Of a DNA stretch of 64,000 bases, positions 14,501 to 25,294 are shown piece by piece. This stretch comes from an uncultured Gammaproteobacteria bacterium (lineage in GTDB: Bacteria > Pseudomonadota > Gammaproteobacteria > Eutrophobiales > Eutrophobiaceae). Every line of letters begins with the position of its first letter. The stretch's first letter is position 1. Both the position numbers and the translations under genes were made by a program. Where the stretch lies: positions 114,884 to 178,883 of the forward strand of contig CATOTD010000014.1 of NCBI GenBank assembly GCA_951812995.1, read 5' to 3'. Under the pieces are notes generated by a model, which saw only the letters and a list, made by a program, of their open reading frames with translations, was not told the DNA's origin and did no database searches.

Positions 14501-17500
14501 CGCCCAGCACCGCATTGTTGGCTATGCTGTAGGGGGTTTTAAGTGCCAGGGATGGCGGAATAGCGTAGATAAAATGATCGTCCGTCAACGCCTCCTCCTT
14601 GACCCCGGTCAGCGTAATGGTGTTACCGTCACTGGTGGTAATCTGTGCGTTGCCGTCGACATTGACGGTGGCGCGCCTTACAGCCTCAAGATCGGTAAAG
14701 TCAGCAATGGCGGAGATATCTATTTTATTATTACCTTTGGTAAAATCAGCAATGGTGTCTGTGCCGTGACCTGGCTTAAAGACAAAGGTATCTGCGCCCG
14801 CACCGCCCCTTAAGGTGTCATTACCCGCGCCGCCGTCAAGGGTGTCAGCCCCAGCACCGCCATTGAGGATGTCATCGCCAGTGCCGCCGGTTAAGGTGTC
14901 CCTACCCGCGCCGCCATTGAGGATGTCAGCCCCAGCACCACCATTGAGGATGTCATCGCCCGCGCCGCCGTCCAGCCAGTCGCCACCGCCGCCGCCTTCA
15001 AGTCGGTTGGCATTCCCATCGCCGATAAGCAGATCGAAATGCGCCGAGCCAATGATGTTTTCGATATTGATAAGTACATCACCCGTGACATCCGTGTTGC
15101 CGCTAGTCTGTGCGCCTGTCTTGTTTAGATTGACATACACGCCGTTTATGACAATGTTGAATCTCAGCCCGCTGTCTGCCGCCGCCACGGCGTACTGCAC
15201 CGCCGCCGATGCCCCGTCATAATTCACGGTATCTGTGCCGCCCTTGCCATCGATAAGGTCTACGTTGGCGGTGGCGGCATAGTTATTGTTGGTGTCATCG
15301 CCAATGATCGCGCCACTGTTGACATTCACGCGGTGTACCGTGGGGGTAGAGTCTAGTCCGCCCTGGTCGGTGAGCACGATCGAAAATTCGCGCACGCGGT
15401 CGGTGGCCGCCGTGGTATTTTTGTAGCGCAAGACATTGAGGATGGCCTCAACCTCTACGGTCGTGAGGTCGCTGTTGTCGGTCTTGGTTACGGTAATAGT
15501 ACCGGTGCTGACATCCCTTACGACATTGATTGGGCGCCAGGCGAGCGTGAGGCCGGTGATACCGGCAATCGTGACATCGCTCACGCTGTTATTGTCCCCA
15601 CCGATCGCGAGGGCCAGGTCCGCGCCCATGGCACCGGTACCATAGACCAGTCGCTCGCCCACGGCATCCAGGCCGGTGGCGGTAATCGTAATCGTGCTTA
15701 TCGTAGCAAATAGCGGCAGTTCTATGACCTGTACGCTGTCATTATTATAGGCACTGACCAAGGCGTAGGCCTTGCCGTCGATGACCGTGGTGGTGATGTC
15801 CTCTGCACCATCCAATAAGGTGTTGGCATCCGTATTAGTAATCGTGCCTGCGGGCATGGGATTCTGCGGGTCGGAGATGTTGATGATCTGTACCTCGCCA
15901 TCGCCATCATCCTCACCATAGGCGGCGACCAGGGCATAGGTCTTACCGGCGATGACTGTGGTCGTGATACTGGATACGCCACCCAGTACCGAGAAGCCCG
16001 GTGTACCACCTGACTGATCGGCATCGATAATCGCGGCCGTGGGCCTGGGATTGTTCGGGTTGGAGATGTCGATAATCTGTACCCCGTGATCTTCACTGGC
16101 GGCGACCAGGGCGTAGGTCTTGCCGTCTATCACTGCCGTGGTGATACCGCTTGCGCCCCTAAGTGCGTTGAAACCACCTTTATCATCGCGAATCGCGGCC
16201 GTGGGTGTGGGCATGGCCGGGTTGCTAATGTCAATAATCTGTACCCCGTGATCATCATAGGCGGCGACCAGTGCGTAGGTCTTGCCGCCTATCACCACCG
16301 TGGTGATGGCGTGGGCACCCTTAAGCTCGGTGAAGTCGGTGGGCATCGCCCTCGTGCTGTCAGTAATCGCGGCCGTGGGTTGGGGGTCAGTCGGGTCGGA
16401 GATGTCGATGATCTGTACCCCGTCATCACCATGGGCGGCGACCAGGGCGTAGGTGTTGGCACCGATCTTCACCGTGGTGATGCCACGGGCACCACCGAGT
16501 GCGGTGTAAGGCGTATTAGCCCCCGGCGTGCTGTCAGTAATCGCGGCCGTGGGCTGGGGGTCAGTCGGGTCGGAGATGTCGATGATCTGTACCCCATCAA
16601 CACCCTCGGCGGCGACCAGGGCGTAGGTGCTGGCACCGATCTTCACCGTGGTGATGGACCCTGGAACCGACAGTGCGGTGTTGGCATCATCGGTAATCGT
16701 GGCCGTGGCAGTCGGCGTAGTCGAATCGGAGATGTTGAGTATCTGTACGCCGTTATAAGCATTGATGACCAGCGCGTAGGGGATGCCACCGATTTCCACC
16801 GTGGTGATGGACTGTGGACCACGCAACGCGGTGTTGGCAGCATCGTCGGTAATGTTGCCCCTCGCCACCGGGGCTTGTAAGACGACATTATCGCCCGCCG
16901 TGGCCTTGGCTCCCAAGACCACACCCGCGCCCAGCACCGCATTGTTGGCTATGCTGTAGGGGGTTTTAAGCGCCAGGGTCGGCGGAATAGCGTAGATAAA
17001 ATGATCGTCCGTCAAATCCCTTTTCAAGAACCCGGTCAGCGTGATGGTGCCGGTAGGGGTGGTAATGACTGCGTTGCCACTGCCATCATCATCCGTTGCG
17101 CGCTTTACAGCATCCAGATCGGTAAAACCAGCAATGGCGGACAGATCTATTTTATTATTACCAGTGGTAAAATCAGCAATGATGTCTGCACCATGACCTT
17201 GTCCTTGGTCTGGGGCAAAGACAAAGATATCATCGCCAATGCCGCCGGTTAAGGTGTCATTACCCGCACCGCCGTCCAGGGTATCGGCACCCGCACCGCC
17301 TTCCAGGGTATCGGCACCCGCACCGCCGTTCAGGATATCATCGCCCGTGCCGCCGCTAAGCTGGTCATTGCCCGCACCACCGTCCAACCGGTTGTTATCA
17401 TTATTGCCGATAAGCACATCGGCCTGCGCTGAGCCAATCAGGTTCTCGATATTGTAGAGCCTATCGCCCGTGGCATCCGTGTTGTCGCCGCCAGTCTGTG

Positions 17501-20500
17501 CAGTCTGTGCGCCATTCTTGGTCAGATTGACATACACGCCGGTTATGTCTATATCAGCCGCAAGCCCGCTGTCTAATGCTGTCACGGTGTACTTCGCCAC
17601 CCGTACCGCATTCGCATACGAGGCCGTATCATCACCCGCACCGCCGCTAAGCTGGTCATTGCCCGCGCCGCCGATTAAGGTATCGTCACCCGTGCCGCCT
17701 TCGAGCGTGTCATGGCTGGCACCGCCGAGAAGCCAGTCATTGCCCGCGCCGCCGTACAGTCGATTGATCCCAGCATCACCGATAAGCACATCAGCCTGCG
17801 CCGAGCCGATGACGTTTTCGATATTGGAGAGTGTATCGCCCCGTGCATCAGTAATCACGGTGTTGGTGGCATTGGTCGTCTGTGCGCCTCTCTTGTTTAG
17901 ATTGACATACACGCCAGTTATGTCTATATCAGCCGCAAGCCCACTGTCTAATGCTGTCACGGTGTACGCCATACCGGCTACCGCTGCCGTCGCATACGAG
18001 GCGGTATCCGTGCCATAGCCACCGTCCAGCGTATCGGCACCCGCGCCGCCGATAAGCGTGTCATTGCTCGCACCGCCGTCCAGCCGATTGACCCCAGCAT
18101 TGCCAATAAGTACATCGGCCTGCGCCGAGCCAATCAGGTTCTCAATATTGGAGAGTATATCGCCCGTGGCCTCCGTGTTACCGCCAGTCTGTGCGCCCGC
18201 TTTGCTAAGGTTGACATACACGCCAGTCACGCCCGTGACGCGAGCCGCGAGCCCGTTGACTGCATCCGCCGCCACGGTGTACGGCGCAACTGCCGCCGCA
18301 TTCGCATACGAGGCTGTATCCGTGCCATCGCCGCCGTTGAGGGTGTCAGCCCTACCACCACCATTGAGGACATCATCGTCATCGCCGCCGGTTAAGGTGT
18401 CCCTACCTGCATCGCCGTACAGCTTGTCATTACCCGCACCGCCGGTTAAGGTATCCCTACCTGCACCGCCGTCCAGCTTGTCATCGCCCGCACCGCCGTC
18501 CAGCGTGTCATGATCTGCATCGCCGATTAAGGTATCATCACCTGTGCCACCCGTTAAGGTGTCGGCCCCCGCGCCGCCTTCGAGTCGGTTGTCACTCCCA
18601 TCACCAATCAGTACATCGTCATGCACCGAGCCAATCAGGTTCTCAATACTGATCAATGTATCGGCACCCGGGGGGCGGCCATCGCCGTCAACACCGACCG
18701 CATCACCGCCAGCAAAAGGCGTGGTGCCCGACAAATCCACGGTCACACCGGCCGCTGAGCTGGCATAAGAGACGGTATCAATGCCGTCGCCGCCGTCCAG
18801 CGTATCGGCACCCGCACCACCTTCGAGTCGGTTGGCATTTGCATCGCCAGTCAGAGTATCATCATGCCTCGAGCCGATGAGGTTCTCGATGTTTGTAAAG
18901 ATATCGCCCATCGCCCAGCCGCCAACGTTCTGCGTATTGTCGGCCAAGTTTACCGTAACACCCGCCGATGCCCCGTCATAACTCACAGTATCTACACCGC
19001 CCTTGCCATCGATAAGGTCGGCATCGGCGGTGGCGGCATAGTTATTGTCGGTGTCATCGCCAACCTGTGCGCCGTTGTTGAAGTTCACGCGGTGTAGCGT
19101 GGCGGTGGAGGCGTTACCGTCCTGGTCGGTCAGCACGATCGAAAATTCGCGCACACCATCGGCGGCGTTTCGCGCATCGGCGTTTTGGTAGCGCAAGGCA
19201 GCGAGGATGGACTCAACCTCAATAGTCGTGAGGTTGCTGTTGTTGGTCTTGGTTACGGTAATGGTGTTCGCGGTATTATCCCAAGCGAGCGTGAGGCCCG
19301 TGATACCAGCAATCGTCACATCGCTCACGCTAGCATTGGCCCCGCCGATGGCAAGGACCAGGTCCGCGCCCATGGCACCGCTACTATAGGCCAGTTGTTC
19401 GTTGCCATCGGTATCTAAGCCCGTGACGGTAATCGTAATCGTGCTAATGGTCTCGGTCAGCGGCAGTTCGATGACCTGTACGCCGCTATCATTATAGACA
19501 CTGGCCAGGGCGTAGGCCTTGCCGTTGATGACCGTGGTGGTGATGTCCTCTACACCATACAATAAGGTGTTGGCATCCTTATTAGTAATCGTGCCTGCGG
19601 GCTTGGGCTTTTTCGGGTCGGAGATGTCGATAATCTGTACCCCATCATCCTCATAGGCGGCGACCAGGGCGTAGGTCTTGCCAGCTATTACCATGGTGGT
19701 AATACCATATATGTGTTTCAGTGCCGAGAAGCCCGGCGTACCACCTCGCGCCTCGACATCGATAATCGCGGCCGTGGGCGTGGGCTTTTTCGGGTCGGAG
19801 ATGTCGATAATCTGTACCCCGTGATCCCAATAGGCGGCGACCAGCGCGTAGGTGCTAGCACCGATCTTCGCCGTGGTGATGGCGTGGGCACCCCGCAGTG
19901 TGGTAAAACCACCTGCCCCATCAGTAATCGCGGCCGTGGGCGTGGGATTAGTCGGGTCGGAGATGTCGATAATCTGTACCCCGTGATCATCATAGGCGGC
20001 GACCAGCGCGTAGGTGCTGACACCGATCTTCACCGTGGTGATGGCGTGGGCACCCAACAGTTCGGGGTATGTAGCTCCATCGGTAATCGCGGCCGTGGCA
20101 GTCGGCGTAGTCGGATCGGAGATGTCGATAATCTGTACCCCGTTATCCACCCTGGCGGCGACCAGGGCGTAGGTATGTGGCACACCGGTATTCGGATCAT
20201 CAATGACCACCGTGGTGATGGCACTGGCACTCCGTAGTTTGGGGTATGTAGCTCCATCAGTAATCGCGGCCGTGGCAGTCGGCGTAGTCGGATCGGAGAT
20301 GTCGATAATCTGTACCCCGTTATCCACACTGGCGGCAACCAGGGCGTAGGTCTTGCCCTTAATCACCACCGTGGTGATTGAGTATGCACCACGCAGTTCG
20401 GTGAATGTAGCCCCATCAGTAATCGTGGCCGTGGGCGTGGGATTGTTCGGATCGGAGATGTCGATAATCTGTACCCCGTTATTCGCACTGGCGGCAACCA

Positions 20501-23249
20501 GAGCGTAGGTACGCGGCATACCGGTATTCGGGTCATCAATGACCACAGTGGTGATGGACTCTGGATACGCCAGTGCAGTGTTGGCAGCATCGTCGGTAAT
20601 GTTGCCCCTCGCCACTGGAGCTTGTAAGACAGCATTATCGCCGACCCGGGTGTTCGCAGCCAAGACCACACCCGCACCCAGTGCCGCCTCGTTGAGTATG
20701 CTGTAGGAGGTTTGTAGTGCCAGGGTCGGCGGTGTCGGGGAGTAGATAAAATGATCGTCCGTCAAATCCCTTTCCAAGACCCCGGTCAGCGTGATGGTGT
20801 TGCCGGCACTGGTGGTAATCTCTGCGTTGCCGTTGATATTTTTGGTTGCGCGCTTTACAGCATCAAGATCGGTAAAGCCAGCAAGGGCAGACAGATCTAT
20901 TTTATTATTACCGGTGGTAAAATCAGTAATAATGTCTGTGCCATGACCGGGCTTAAAGACAAAGGTATCTGCGCCCGCACCGCCGGTTAAGGTGTCATTA
21001 CCCGCACCGCCGTCCAGCGTATCGGCACCCGCACCGCCTTCAAGTCGGTTGGCATTGACATCGCCGGTGAGCGTGTCGGCGTGGTCGGTGCCGATGAGGT
21101 TTTCGATATTGAGCAAGACATCGTTCGCCGCCCAGCCGTTGGCGTTCTTGCTATTGTCAGACAAGTCCACGGTCACGCCAACATTGGAGTTGGCATAGCT
21201 CACGGTGTCCACGCCGCCCTTGCCATCGATAATATCGGCGTTGGCAGTGATTTGGACACCTTGAAAGGTTTCATCGGTGTCATCGCCAATGATCGCGCCG
21301 CGGTTGAAGTTCACGCGGTGTACCGTGGGAGTGGAGACGTTACCGTCCGCATCGGTCAGCACGATCGAGAACGACCGCTCGCCATTGGCGGCGTTTTGCG
21401 CATCGGCGTTTTGGTAACGCAAGGCGGCGAGAATGGACTCGACCTCGATGGTCGTGAGGTTGCTGTTGGCCCTGGTGACGGTAATGGTACCAGCACCTGT
21501 TGCGGCATCAGTCTGGTGCCAGACCAGCGTGAGACCAGTAATACCGGCAATCGTGACATCGCTGGCATCGGCATTGGCCGCCGCACCGATGACGAGTACC
21601 TGACCTGCGCCCGTACCATAGGCCAGTTGTTCGTCCGTGGGGTCGAGACCAGTCGTGGTAATGGTAATCGTGCTAATCGTCGCCGTCAGCGGCAGTTCGA
21701 TGACCTGTATGCCGTTATCACCATAACCCGCGACAAAGGCGTAAGTCTTGCCCGCGACCACCGCCGTGGTGATGTTGAAGGCACCAGCGAGTTCGGGGTA
21801 TGTGGCCCCATCGACAAGTGCTACGACCGCAGTCGGGTTTGCAGGATCGGTGATGTCGATCACCTGCACCGCATGATCACCGTAACCTGTCACCAGGGCA
21901 TAGGTACGACCGGCAATGACTGTGGTGGTGATAGCAAAGGCAGTCCTCAGCGCGGTGTAGGGGCTGGCGACCTGAACGCTGTTATCAAACAATGCGGCAA
22001 CCGCAGTCGGGGTCTCGGGCGTGGAAATGTCAATAATCTGCACGCCGTGATCCGTAGGAGCGGCGACCAGCGCATAGGTCTTGCCGTCTATCACCACCGT
22101 GGTGATATCCCATGCGCCACCCAGTGCCGTATAAGGCGTATCAGCCCCCAGCGTGCTGTCAGTAATCGCGGCGACCGCACTTGGGGCCGCGGGCGTAGTG
22201 ATGTCAATAATCTGCACGCCGTGATCCGTAGGAGCGGCGACCAGCGCATAGGTCTTGCCTTTAATCACCACCGTGGTAATGCCTACCGCACCATCAAGCT
22301 CAGTGTAGTCGGTGGGAGCACCCGACGTGCTGTCAGTTATCGCGGCAACCGCGATCGGGGCGGTGGGCGTTGTGATGTCGATAATCTGCACGCCGTCATC
22401 CACATAGGCGGCGACCAGTGCGTAGGTCTTGCCTTTAATCACCACCGTGGTAATGCCGCGGGCACCTAAGAGTTCGGTGTAGTTGGTGGTCGCATCGGGG
22501 TGATTGTCGGGTTGATCCTCACGCGCGGTGGCAATGGTCTGAATAGTCGGGGAGGTGGCGGGGTTGAGGGGATCGGTTCTAAGCTCAAGTATCTGTACCC
22601 CGTCATCACCCAAGGCGGCGACCAGCGCGTAGGTCACACCGCCGATGACCACGGTGGTGATGGCTTCTGGGTTATTCAGCTCCAGCATGGGGGTTTCGAC
22701 TATGCTGCCAATCTGCTGCGCACGCGCCGGGTCGCTCACGTCTATAAGCTGTACGCTATCGCTGACGCGCATGGTGGCCAGCAGATAGGTCTTGCCACCG
22801 ATGTCCACGGTGGTCACGGCGGTCGGGCCTACCAGCGCAAATTGGGTGGAGCCATCGTTATCATCGGACCCATGAGCATAGGCGGCAACGGCAGTTGGGG
22901 CCTGGAGCGCAACATTATCGCCCGCCCGGGTGTTCGCACCCAAGACCACACCCGCACCCAGTGCCGCATTGTCGAGTATGCTGTAGGTCGTCTGTAGTGC
23001 CAGGGTCGGCGGGATAGCGTAGATAAAATGATCGTCCGTCAAATCCCTTTCCAAGACCCCGGTCAGCGTGATGGTGTTGCCGTCACTGGTGGTAATCTCT
23101 GCGTTGCCGTTGACATCTCGGGTTGCGCGTTTTACAGCATCCAGATCGGTAAAACCAGCAAAGACAGACAGATCTATTTTATTATTACCGGTAGTAAAAT
23201 CGACAATAATATCATTGCCGTGACCTGGCTTAAAGACAAAGGTGGCCAT
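1..23249 (-). CDS. Giant RTX / LVIVD-propeller adhesin, main body, runs off the left edge
   Basis: One reading frame appears open from 23249 to base 1, at least 7,749 codons. The motif LTDDHFIY recurs at about 23028, 20751, 17001, 14574, 10842, 8529, 5916, 3306 and 702, always in the same frame. Each unit reads, N to C: a hemolysin-type end such as [27 protein letters not shown], seven repeats like [19 protein letters not shown] (LVIVD family, known from beta-propeller proteins), an Ig/cadherin-like stretch ending in a form of [10 protein letters not shown], then RTX nonapeptides such as [14 protein letters not shown] repeats bind calcium outside the cell after type I secretion, so a huge surface or secreted adhesin is inferred. 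No C-terminus or secretion genes lie in the window. The N-terminus is in another frame (23249-24640). The ATG at 23249 overlaps that ORF's stop as TAATG, so separate translation cannot be excluded. Many plus-strand ORFs here are shadows. Confidence 0.85.
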   Translation of the reverse strand, partial: MATFVFKPGHGNDIIVDFTTGNNKIDLSVFAGFTDLDAVKRATRDVNGNAEITTSDGNTITLTGVLERDLTDDHFIYAIPPTLALQTTYSILDNAALGAGVVLGANTRAGDNVALQAPTAVAAYAHGSDDNDGSTQFALVGPTAVTTVDIGGKTYLLATMRVSDSVQLIDVSDPARAQQIGSIVETPMLELNNPEAITTVVIGGVTYALVAALGDDGVQILELRTDPLNPATSPTIQTIATAREDQPDNHPDATTNYTELLGARGITTVVIKGKTYALVAAYVDDGVQIIDITTPTAPIAVAAITDSTSGAPTDYTELDGAVGITTVVIKGKTYALVAAPTDHGVQIIDITTPAAPSAVAAITDSTLGADTPYTALGGAWDITTVVIDGKTYALVAAPTDHGVQIIDISTPETPTAVAALFDNSVQVASPYTALRTAFAITTTVIAGRTYALVTGYGDHAVQVIDITDPANPTAVVALVDGATYPELAGAFNITTAVVAGKTYAFVAGYGDNGIQVIELPLTATISTITITTTGLDPTDEQLAYGTGAGQVLVIGAAANADASDVTIAGITGLTLVWHQTDAATGAGTITVTRANSNLTTIEVESILAALRYQNADAQNAANGERSFSIVLTDADGNVSTPTVHRVNFNRGAIIGDDTDETFQGVQITANADIIDGKGGVDTVSYANSNVGVTVDLSDNSKNANGWAANDVLLNIENLIGTDHADTLTGDVNANRLEGGAGADTLDGGAGNDTLTGGAGADTFVFKPGHGTDIITDFTTGNNKIDLSALAGFTDLDAVKRATKNINGNAEITTSAGNTITLTGVLERDLTDDHFIYSPTPPTLALQTSYSILNEAALGAGVVLAANTRVGDNAVLQAPVARGNITDDAANTALAYPESITTVVIDDPNTGMPRTYALVAASANNGVQIIDISDPNNPTPTATITDGATFTELRGAYSITTVVIKGKTYALVAASVDNGVQIIDISDPTTPTATAAITDGATYPKLRSASAITTVVIDDPNTGVPHTYALVAARVDNGVQIIDISDPTTPTATAAITDGATYPELLGAHAITTVKIGVSTYALVAAYDDHGVQIIDISDPTNPTPTAAITDGAGGFTTLRGAHAITTAKIGASTYALVAAYWDHGVQIIDISDPKKPTPTAAIIDVEARGGTPGFSALKHIYGITTMVIAGKTYALVAAYEDDGVQIIDISDPKKPKPAGTITNKDANTLLYGVEDITTTVINGKAYALASVYNDSGVQVIELPLTETISTITITVTGLDTDGNEQLAYSSGAMGADLVLAIGGANASVSDVTIAGITGLTLAWDNTANTITVTKTNNSNLTTIEVESILAALRYQNADARNAADGVREFSIVLTDQDGNASTATLHRVNFNNGAQVGDDTDNNYAATADADLIDGKGGVDTVSYDGASAGVTVNLADNTQNVGGWAMGDIFTNIENLIGSRHDDTLTGDANANRLEGGAGADTLDGGDGIDTVSYASSAAGVTVDLSGTTPFAGGDAVGVDGDGRPPGADTLISIENLIGSVHDDVLIGDGSDNRLEGGAGADTLTGGTGDDTLIGDADHDTLDGGAGDDKLDGGAGRDTLTGGAGNDKLYGDAGRDTLTGGDDDDVLNGGGRADTLNGGDGTDTASYANAAAVAPYTVAADAVNGLAARVTGVTGVYVNLSKAGAQTGGNTEATGDILSNIENLIGSAQADVLIGNAGVNRLDGGASNDTLIGGAGADTLDGGYGTDTASYATAAVAGMAYTVTALDSGLAADIDITGVYVNLNKRGAQTTNATNTVITDARGDTLSNIENVIGSAQADVLIGDAGINRLYGGAGNDWLLGGASHDTLEGGTGDDTLIGGAGNDQLSGGAGDDTASYANAVRVAKYTVTALDSGLAADIDITGVYVNLTKNGAQTAQTGGDNTDATGDRLYNIENLIGSAQADVLIGNNDNNRLDGGAGNDQLSGGTGDDILNGGAGADTLEGGAGADTLDGGAGNDTLTGGIGDDIFVFAPDQGQGHGADIIADFTTGNNKIDLSAIAGFTDLDAVKRATDDDGSGNAVITTPTGTITLTGFLKRDLTDDHFIYAIPPTLALKTPYSIANNAVLGAGVVLGAKATAGDNVVLQAPVARGNITDDAANTALRGPQSITTVEIGGIPYALVINAYNGVQILNISDSTTPTATATITDDANTALSVPGSITTVKIGASTYALVAAEGVDGVQIIDISDPTDPQPTAAITDSTPGANTPYTALGGARGITTVKIGANTYALVAAHGDDGVQIIDISDPTDPQPTAAITDSTRAMPTDFTELKGAHAITTVVIGGKTYALVAAYDDHGVQIIDISNPAMPTPTAAIRDDKGGFNALRGASGITTAVIDGKTYALVAASEDHGVQIIDISNPNNPRPTAAIIDADQSGGTPGFSVLGGVSSITTTVIAGKTYALVAAYGEDDGDGEVQIINISDPQNPMPAGTITNTDANTLLDGAEDITTTVIDGKAYALVSAYNNDSVQVIELPLFATISTITITATGLDAVGERLVYGTGAMGADLALAIGGDNNSVSDVTIAGITGLTLAWRPINVVRDVSTGTITVTKTDNSDLTTVEVEAILNVLRYKNTTAATDRVREFSIVLTDQGGLDSTPTVHRVNVNSGAIIGDDTNNNYAATANVDLIDGKGGTDTVNYDGASAAVQYAVAAADSGLRFNIVINGVYVNLNKTGAQTSGNTDVTGDVLINIENIIGSAHFDLLIGDGNANRLEGGGGGDWLDGGAGDDILNGGAGADILNGGAGRDTLTGGTGDDILNGGAGADTLDGGAGNDTLRGGAGADTFVFKPGHGTDTIADFTKGNNKIDISAIADFTDLEAVRRATVNVDGNAQITTSDGNTITLTGVKEEALTDDHFIYAIPPSLALKTPYSIANNAVLGAGVVLAANARAGDKAVLQAPVARGNITGDDDTALTYPESITTVVIDDPNTGVPRTYALVAAWGDNGVQIIDISNPARPTATAAIIDDGGKTALRNPYGITTTVIADRTYALVAAWGDNGVQIIDITTPATPTATVAIRDEAGGYTELEGARGITTVVIDDPNTGVPRTYALVAAYGDDGVQIIDITNPRSPTPTVAIRDDAGGYTELEGARDITTVVIDDPHTGVPRTYALVASYDDDGVQIIDITNPRNPKPTAAMTDSTQAANTPYTALNGAKSITTVVIGDATYALVAAWFDDGVQIIDISNPAMPTPTAAIVDNNKDAASRYTVLDGASDITTVVIVGKTYALVTSFFDDGVQIIDISDPQNPTPAGTITNTATNTRLNGANDITTTVIDGKAYALVGVHDNDSVQVIELPLTATIRAITITATGLDTDGNERLVYGSNAMGAEDLALAIGAAANADARDVTIAGITGLTLVWRQTDAATGAITVVKTDGSDLTTIEVESILAALRYKNTAAGATDRVREFSIVLTDQDGLDSTATVHSVNFNRGAIIGDNTNNKYDATANVDLIDGKGGVDTVIYAGATDGNGVTVDLSDNSNNANGWAAGDVLLNIENVIGSAHNDVLVGDANANWLGGGAGDDTLNGGTGGDILDGSAGDDQLIGGAGADTLDGGDDTDTASYATAAVVAPYTVAAEARNGLAVEVTGVTGVYVNLNKASAQTTNASRTVTDALGDRLSNIENVIGSAQADVLIGNNDANRLEGGAGDDHLGGGGDADTLNGGTGDDTIDGGTGDDTIDGGTGDDTIDGGADDDTIDGGTGDDTIDGGTGDDTIDGGAGDDTIDGGAGDDTIEGGTGDDTIDGGADDDTIDGGAGDDTLSGGAGADSLNGGDGTDTASYAAAAAAGVAYTVTAADSGLAADITGVTGVYVNLNKAGAQTTDADGTVTDAFGDELSNIENVIGSAQADVLIGNNDDNRLDGGAGNDQLSGGVGYDRLSGGTGNDWLIGGADDDTLEGGTGDDTLIGGTGNDWLIGGAGADRLDGGDGTDTVSYANAAAVARYDVVADPTHGLAARVTGVTGVYVNLNKVGAQIGSEATGDILSHIENLIGSAHNDVLIGDRNANRLTGGAGNDTLRGGAGNDMLEGGTGDDTFVFAPGHSNDTIADFTNGNNKIDVSALAGFTNLGAVRRATLDDGSGNTVITTRLGHTITLTGVSRGALTDDHFIYAIPPSLALQTPYSILDTAALTTGVVLGANARTGDNAVLQVPVARGNITDNYSATEIVLTTPESITKIVFAANNAALTYPESITTVVIGGIPYALVAAGDYDDDGNSNGGWVQILDISDPNNPTPTATITDGATYPELRGAYSITTVKIGDATYALVAAYDDDGVQIINITDPNKSKPTAAISDGEGGYTALLGATAITTVVVGGKTYALVAAYDDHGVQIIDISDPRNPTPTAAITDDGDKTALDGAIAITTAKIGASTYALVAAYDDHGVQIIDISDPRNPTPTAAITDGATYPELLGAHAITTVVIDDPHTGVPRTYALVAARGDDGVQIIDISDPKKPTPTTAITDGAGGFTALRGASAITTVVMAGKTYALVAAWGDDGVQIIDISNPRNPTPAGTITDAHANTLLDGAEDITTTVIDGKAYALVNTYRDRGVQIIELPLTPTIRAITITATGLDTDGNEQLVYGSGAMGADLALAIGGDNNSVSDVTIAGITGLTLAWRQTDAATGAGTITVTRANSNLTTIEVESILATLRYNNTAAGAANGVREFSIVLTDTGELDSTPTVHRVNVNRGAIIGDDTDKTFQGVQITANADLIDGKGGVDTVSYDQSDAGVTVNLSDNTQNANGHAQGDVLLNIENLIGSNHADTLTGDVYSNRLEGGDGNDQLSGGAGDDILNGGAGDDTLTGGAGNDTFVFTAGHGTDTITDFTTGNNKIDLSAIAGFTNLKAVQDATLDDGSGNTVITTSDGNTITLTGVLERDLTDDHFIYAIIPPTLALQTTYSILDNAALTTGVVLGANTRAGDDAALQAPTAVAAYAHGSDDNDGSTQFALVGPTAVTTVDIGGKTYLLATMRVSDSVQLIDVSDPARAQQIGSIVETPMLELNNPEAITTVVIGGVTYALVAALGDDGVQILELRTDPLNPATSPTIQTIATAREDQPDNHPDATTNYTELLGARGITTVVIKGKTYALVAAYVDDGVQIIDITTPTAPIAVAAITDSTSGAPTDYTELDGAVGITTVVIKGKTYALVAAPTDHGVQIIDITTPAAPSAVAAITDSTLGADTPYTALGGAWDITTVVIDGKTYALVAAPTDHGVQIIDISTPETPTAVAALFDNSVQVASPYTALRTAFAITTTVIAGRTYALVTGYGDHAVQVIDITDPANPTAVVALVDGATYPELAGAFNITTAVVAGKTYAFVAGYGDNGIQVIELPLTATISTITITTTGLDPTDEQLAYGTGAGQVLVIGAAANADASDVTIAGITGLTLVWHQTDAATGAGTITVTRANSNLTTIEVESILAALRYQNADAQNATNGVREFSIVLTDADGNVSTPTVHSVNVNSGAIIGDDTDETFQGVQITANADIIDGKGGVDTVSYANSNVGVTVDLSDNSKNANGHAQGDILLNIENLIGSDYADTLTGDANANRLEGGAGNDTLTGGVGADRLEGGTGDDVLSGGAGGDRLDGGDGADTASYAAAVAGMAYTVTALDSGLAADIDITGVYVNLNKAGAQTLGNTDATGDILSRIENLIGSGHDDVLIGNAGVNRLEGGAGNDTLSGGAGADTFVFKPGHGNDIIVDFTTGNNKIDLSVFAGFTDLDAVKRATRDVNGNAEITTSDGNTITLTGVLERDLTDDHFIYAIPPTLALQTTYSILDNAALGAGVVLGANTRAGDNVALQAPTAVAAYAHGSDDNDGSTQFALVGPTAVTTVDIGGKTYLLATMRVSDSVQLIDVSDPARAQQIGSIVETPMLELNNPEAITTVVIGGVTYALVAALGDDGVQILELRTDPLNPATSPTIQTIATAREDQPDNHPDATTNYTELLGARGITTVVIKGKTYALVAAYVDDGVQIIDITTPTAPIAVAAITDSTSGAPTDYTELDGAVGITTVVIKGKTYALVAAPTDHGVQIIDITTPAAPSAVAAITDSTLGADTPYTALGGAWDITTVVIDGKTYALVAAPTDHGVQIIDISTPETPTAVAALFDNSVQVASPYTALRTAFAITTTVIAGRTYALVTGYGDHAVQVIDITDPANPTAVVALVDGATYPELAGAFNITTAEINNKVYAFVAGYSDNGIQVIELPIPATISTITITTTGLDPTDEQLAYGTGAGQVLVIGAAANADASDVTIAGITGLTLVWHQTDAATGAGTITVTRANSNLTTIEVESILAALRYQNADAQNATNGVREFSIVLTDADGNVSTPTVHSVNVNSGAIIGDDTDETFQGVQITANADIIDGKGGVDTVSYANSNVGVTVDLSDNSKNANGHAQGDILLNIENLIGSDYADTLTGDANANRLEGGAGNDTLTGGVGADRLEGGTGDDVLSGGAGGDRLDGGDGADTASYAAAVAGMAYTVTALDSGLAADIDITGVYVNLNKAGAQTLGNTDSTGDILSRIENLIGSGHDDVLIGNAGVNRLEGGAGNDTLSGGAGADTFVFKPGHGNDIIVDFTTGNNKIDLSVFAGFTDLDAVKRATRDVNGNAEITTSDGNTITLTGVLERDLTDDHFIYAIPPTLALQTTYSILDNAALGAGVVLGANTRAGDNVALQAPTAVAAYAHGSDDNDGSTQFALVGPTAVTTVDIGGKTYLLATMRVSDSVQLIDVSDPARAQQIGSIVETPMLELNNPEAITTVVIGGVTYALVAALGDDGVQILELRTDPLNPATSPTIQTIATAREDQPDNHPDATTNYTELLGARGITTVVIKGKTYALVAAYVDDGVQIIDITTPTAPIAVAAITDSTSGAPTDYTELDGAVGITTVVIKGKTYALVAAPTDHGVQIIDITTPAAPSAVAAITDSTLGADTPYTALGGAWDITTVVIDGKTYALVAAPTDHGVQIIDISTPETPTAVAALFDNSVQVASPYTALRTAFAITTTVIAGRTYALVTGYGDHAVQVIDITDPANPTAVVALVDGATYPELAGAFNITTAEINNKVYAFVAGYSDNGIQVIELPIPATISTITITTTGLDPTDEQLAYGTGAGQVLVIGAAANADASDVTIAGITGLNIVWDSTARTITLTKNGGGNLTTIEVESILAALRYQNADAQNAANGERSFSIVLTDADGNVSTPTVHSVNVNSGAIIGDDTDETFQGVQITANADIIDGKGGVDTVSYAGATDGNGVTVDLSDNSKNANGHAQGDILLNIENLIGTDYADTLTGDANANRLEGGAGNDTLTGGVGADRLEGGTGDDVLSGGAGGDRLDGGDGADTASYAAAVAGMAYTVTALDSGLAADIDITGVYVNLNKAGAQTLGNTDSTGDILSRIENLIGSGHDDVLIGNAGVNRLEGGAGNDTLSGGAGADTFVFKPGHGNDIIVDFTTGNNKIDLSVFAGFTDLDAVKRATRDVNGNAEITTSDGNTITLTGVLERDLTDDHFIYAIPPTLALQTTYSILDNAALGAGVVLGANTRAGDDAALQAPTAVAAYAHGSDDNDGSTQFALVGPTAVTTVDIGGKTYLLATMRVSDSVQLIDVSDPARAQQIGSIVETPMLELNNPEAITTVVIGGVTYALVAALGDDGVQILELRTDPLNPATSPTIQTIATAREDQPDNHPDATTNYTELLGARGITTVVIKGKTYALVAAYVDDGVQIIDITTPTAPIAVAAITDS
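11890..12165 (-). repeat. Ten-copy 27-bp tandem repeat coding RTX nonapeptides
   Basis: The plus-strand word CGATTGTGTCATC occurs ten times at a 27-bp period. On the coding strand each unit is nine codons reading GG(A/T)GDDTID, a textbook RTX calcium-binding nonapeptide. Copies differ mainly at the A/T position, and one has CTTCG in place of CATCG. Because 27 bp is in frame, copy number can change without breaking the gene. Confidence 0.9.
19450..20740 (-). repeat. Seven LVIVD repeats, probable seven-bladed propeller (representative array)
   Basis: On the plus strand the conserved blade core (complement of [17 protein letters not shown]) recurs near 19500, 19660, 19835, 20000, 20160, 20335 and 20495, spaced about 160-175 bases or 55 residues. 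The same count of seven is seen in the arrays at 9480-10830, 13250-14560, 15720-16990 and 21690-23000. LVIVD repeats are known from beta-propeller-like proteins; a seven-bladed propeller is inferred from the constant count. Confidence 0.7.
21080..23240 (-). repeat. Dispersed fourth copy of the 2.6-kb adhesin unit
   Basis: This block at the N-terminal end of the giant gene is nearly identical to the 2.6-kb tandem units: the word at base 1 recurs at 22327, and 22500-22997 matches 2778-3275 and 5388-5885. It shares the 7165-7255 variant patch with the unit ending near 7824. More than 12 kb of diverged units separates it from the tandem block, so either gene conversion or a recent segmental copy is needed to explain the identity. 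Confidence 0.85.
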
Positions 23250-24640
23250 TACCTACCCGCCCCGCCTTCGAGCACGTTGTTACCCCAATCACCGACCAGA
23301 AAATCACGATACACAGAACCAATCAGGCCTTCGATATTGATGAGCACATCGCCCACGGACTCAACATTGTTGCCGCTCTGTGTGCCCCCCTTGTTCAGAT
23401 TGATATAAATCCCCGTCACACCAGCTATGGCAATGTTCACATTATGATCAGGGTCTGCGTCAACCTGGTAGGCCACCACCGCACCCGCATTCTCATAAGA
23501 CACAAAATCCACGCCGTCTTGGCCATCGAAGTGTTCATGACCTGCGGTGGCGATGAATTTATTACCCTTGGCATTACCGATGAAAGTGTGTACGCGGTGG
23601 GCGTTATTGTCTGCCACGAACCCATGGGCAAGGTCGGCATTGTTACCGGCGCTGTCTTGGATAGAGCCGCTGTTTAAGCGAATACTGTCCTGAGTAATAC
23701 TGATACCATCAGCATCGTTATCACCGTCTTGCACCGTGTATTGGAACACCAGCTCGGTGTTGCCATTACTACTGCGAGCATAGTTGGCCTGGCGGGTAAC
23801 ACCACCAATGCGAATACCTATCCTTGGCATGCCAGTGACCACAACCGCTTCATTAAAGGTCACCGTGATATCTATGGTGTCGCCAAATCGATAGGTGCTA
23901 CCGTCATAGCGAACTCCATCGGCTACGGGTGGATTGTTGATGGTCGGCAGACCGGTAATGGTCGGGGACATGGTGACCGTTAGTTGCTGACCAACGGTTA
24001 AAGCACCATTTATCGCAAAGGTCGCATCGCCACTATTCCCGGGATTGGGTGTGGTAGCACCGCTACTGTCGCCACCGATTGCACCGAGTACGCCCAAGGC
24101 ACCGAGTAGTGTCCCACTACTGCCCTGGTCATCGCTCTGGTCATTACCTTGGCGATCATGTTGGTCATCACTGCTTGGGGGTATCTTGACCACCTCCCTG
24201 GTTATGGCATCAACACCTGCAAGTTGCGCATTTAAGATACTTTCAAGCTCGCCGTTACCCGCGGCCAATGCCAGCAGTCCTTGCAATGCACCCTGGTCAT
24301 GGGCCTGGGCATAGATAAAGATACTGCCATCACTCAAGGCCGTGCCCTGAGTGGCCGGGGTGATGTGGTATTCTTTTTGTCCATTGCCATCTGCGCTGTC
24401 TGGCAAGGCGACCTGGCAGGATGTTGCCTCGTCAACACAGACCGTGTAGAAGTCTTCAAGAATGACGACCGTACCATCGGCGTAGTGCAGAACCAAGTCG
24501 TCACCTTCACGCATGACCAGGACATTGGCCTTGAGCGTGAGATTGTCTATATCGCTGATACGGTACTGATGACCCGCTTCGGTCTGAATGCGGTTGGTAT
24601 TACCGTTTATGGGGTTGATGATGACGGGTTTAGTTGGCAC
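23249..24640 (-). CDS. N-terminal part of the giant adhesin (BapA-like prefix), broken by a frameshift
   Basis: 463 codons from a GTG start, chosen because GGAG lies 7 bases upstream and no in-frame ATG precedes it. There is no Sec signal peptide, as expected for type I secretion. Residues about 30-65 include [20 protein letters not shown] followed by [10 protein letters not shown], resembling the N-terminal prefix of BapA/LapA-type biofilm adhesins. A Gly/Ala linker with D/Q/S-rich sequence follows at about 155-215. Next is an Ig/SwmB-like module (about 215-345) with [17 protein letters not shown], then an RTX-type segment with [14 protein letters not shown] and NNVLEGGAG. The ORF then stops at TAA, exactly where its paralogues continue into the [13 protein letters not shown] segment, which resumes in another frame. 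It is read as the true start of the giant gene. Confidence 0.8.
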   Translation of the reverse strand: MPTKPVIINPINGNTNRIQTEAGHQYRISDIDNLTLKANVLVMREGDDLVLHYADGTVVILEDFYTVCVDEATSCQVALPDSADGNGQKEYHITPATQGTALSDGSIFIYAQAHDQGALQGLLALAAGNGELESILNAQLAGVDAITREVVKIPPSSDDQHDRQGNDQSDDQGSSGTLLGALGVLGAIGGDSSGATTPNPGNSGDATFAINGALTVGQQLTVTMSPTITGLPTINNPPVADGVRYDGSTYRFGDTIDITVTFNEAVVVTGMPRIGIRIGGVTRQANYARSSNGNTELVFQYTVQDGDNDADGISITQDSIRLNSGSIQDSAGNNADLAHGFVADNNAHRVHTFIGNAKGNKFIATAGHEHFDGQDGVDFVSYENAGAVVAYQVDADPDHNVNIAIAGVTGIYINLNKGGTQSGNNVESVGDVLINIEGLIGSVYRDFLVGDWGNNVLEGGAGR

Positions 24641-24728
24641 GGGTGTTCTCCATGATGCTTTATTATTAAATAAGTTTAATGGCTAACATGTTTGGTGTTT
24701 AATAAGTCTAGTGGCGCATTAGGCTTTA

Positions 24729-24758
24729 ATGATGCCACAGCTATGGCTTGCCTGTCAA
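24729..24758 (-). promoter_or_regulatory. Possible sigma-70 promoter of the giant adhesin
   Basis: On the minus strand a perfect TTGACA (24753-24758) is followed after 18 bases by CATCAT (24729-24734, 4 of 6 matches to TATAAT). It lies about 90 bases upstream of the GTG start at 24640. The rest of the 24655-24918 gap is AT-rich and shows no gene. Assigned from sequence only. Confidence 0.4.
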
Positions 24759-24918
24759 TAGACAATCTTTGCAATTACACAACAATACTGAGGCGGGCAA
24801 TCGCCCACTGATGACACGGCTTCAAGCAAGGTCTATAGGCAAATTTTATATCAGCGCAACCTTGCCGCCGTCTCAACACACACCGTCTCAACGCACACCG
24901 CTGATAAGTACCTAAGCC

Positions 24919-25262
24919 CTAAATCACCGAAAAATAATTGTCGAAATTATTGATAATGTCCTGATGATCAACGTTGTTGATCGTCATGTAGACCAACGTG
25001 TTGTCGTCTGCGCTGACGATATTGGCATGGTCGCCGTTATAGAGCACCGCCAGACTCAGGGCGACCAGGGAGTCCTCAGTGCCAGTCACGGTATTTACTT
25101 GAATACGGTCGTCTTGGCCCGAGTTAAAGTCGGCAATGGTATCGGTATCTGCGACCAGCGCATTGGTGTCTAGCACAAACCTATCTGCACCCGTGCCGCC
25201 AGTTAAGGTGTCCATACCCGTAGCGCCGGTAAGATTGTCGCTACCCGCGCCGCCCCCGCGCG
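24919..25262 (-). pseudogene. Duplicated C-terminal cassette of an RTX adhesin
   Basis: Reading from 25262 gives RTX repeats (GGAGSDNLTGATGMDTLTGG), then TIADFNSGQDDRIQVNTV and an end with YMTINNVDHQDIINNFDNYF-SVI. It closely repeats the end of the preceding gene (DFNSGQDDRIQ to YFEVI, stop at 25295) and begins only about 30 bases after that stop. It has no proper start, only an internal ATG at 25215. The C-terminal tail of RTX proteins normally carries the type I secretion signal, so this looks like a leftover duplicated terminus rather than a gene. Confidence 0.7.
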
Positions 25263-25294
25263 GGGATGTATCTGCCCAGCCTTGGCAATAGCCC

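Larger units (their letters stand above)
8530..20990 (-). repeat. Diverged adhesin units alternating long and short
   Basis: Between LTDDHFIY markers the unit lengths, N to C, are 2277, 3750, 2427, 3732 and 2313 bp. The seven-repeat LVIVD arrays stay about 1.3 kb (near 19450-20740, 15720-16990, 13250-14560 and 9480-10830). The length change comes from the RTX blocks: about 17220-18870 and 11040-12640 are long, while about 14780-15050 and 8740-8900 are short. The alternation suggests an ancestral dimer of about 6.1 kb. Confidence 0.7.

Noticed and set aside
174..23408. Dozens of plus-strand ORFs, many 165, 79, 131 and 447 codons long and repeated
   Set aside because: They are antisense shadows of the minus-strand repeat protein: they recur only because the coding repeats recur, they have odd composition, and the minus frame reads as sensible RTX/LVIVD sequence.
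24786..24805. Hairpin GGGCAATCGCCC as terminator between the two adhesin genes
   Set aside because: The stem is only 4-5 bp and no T run follows on either strand.
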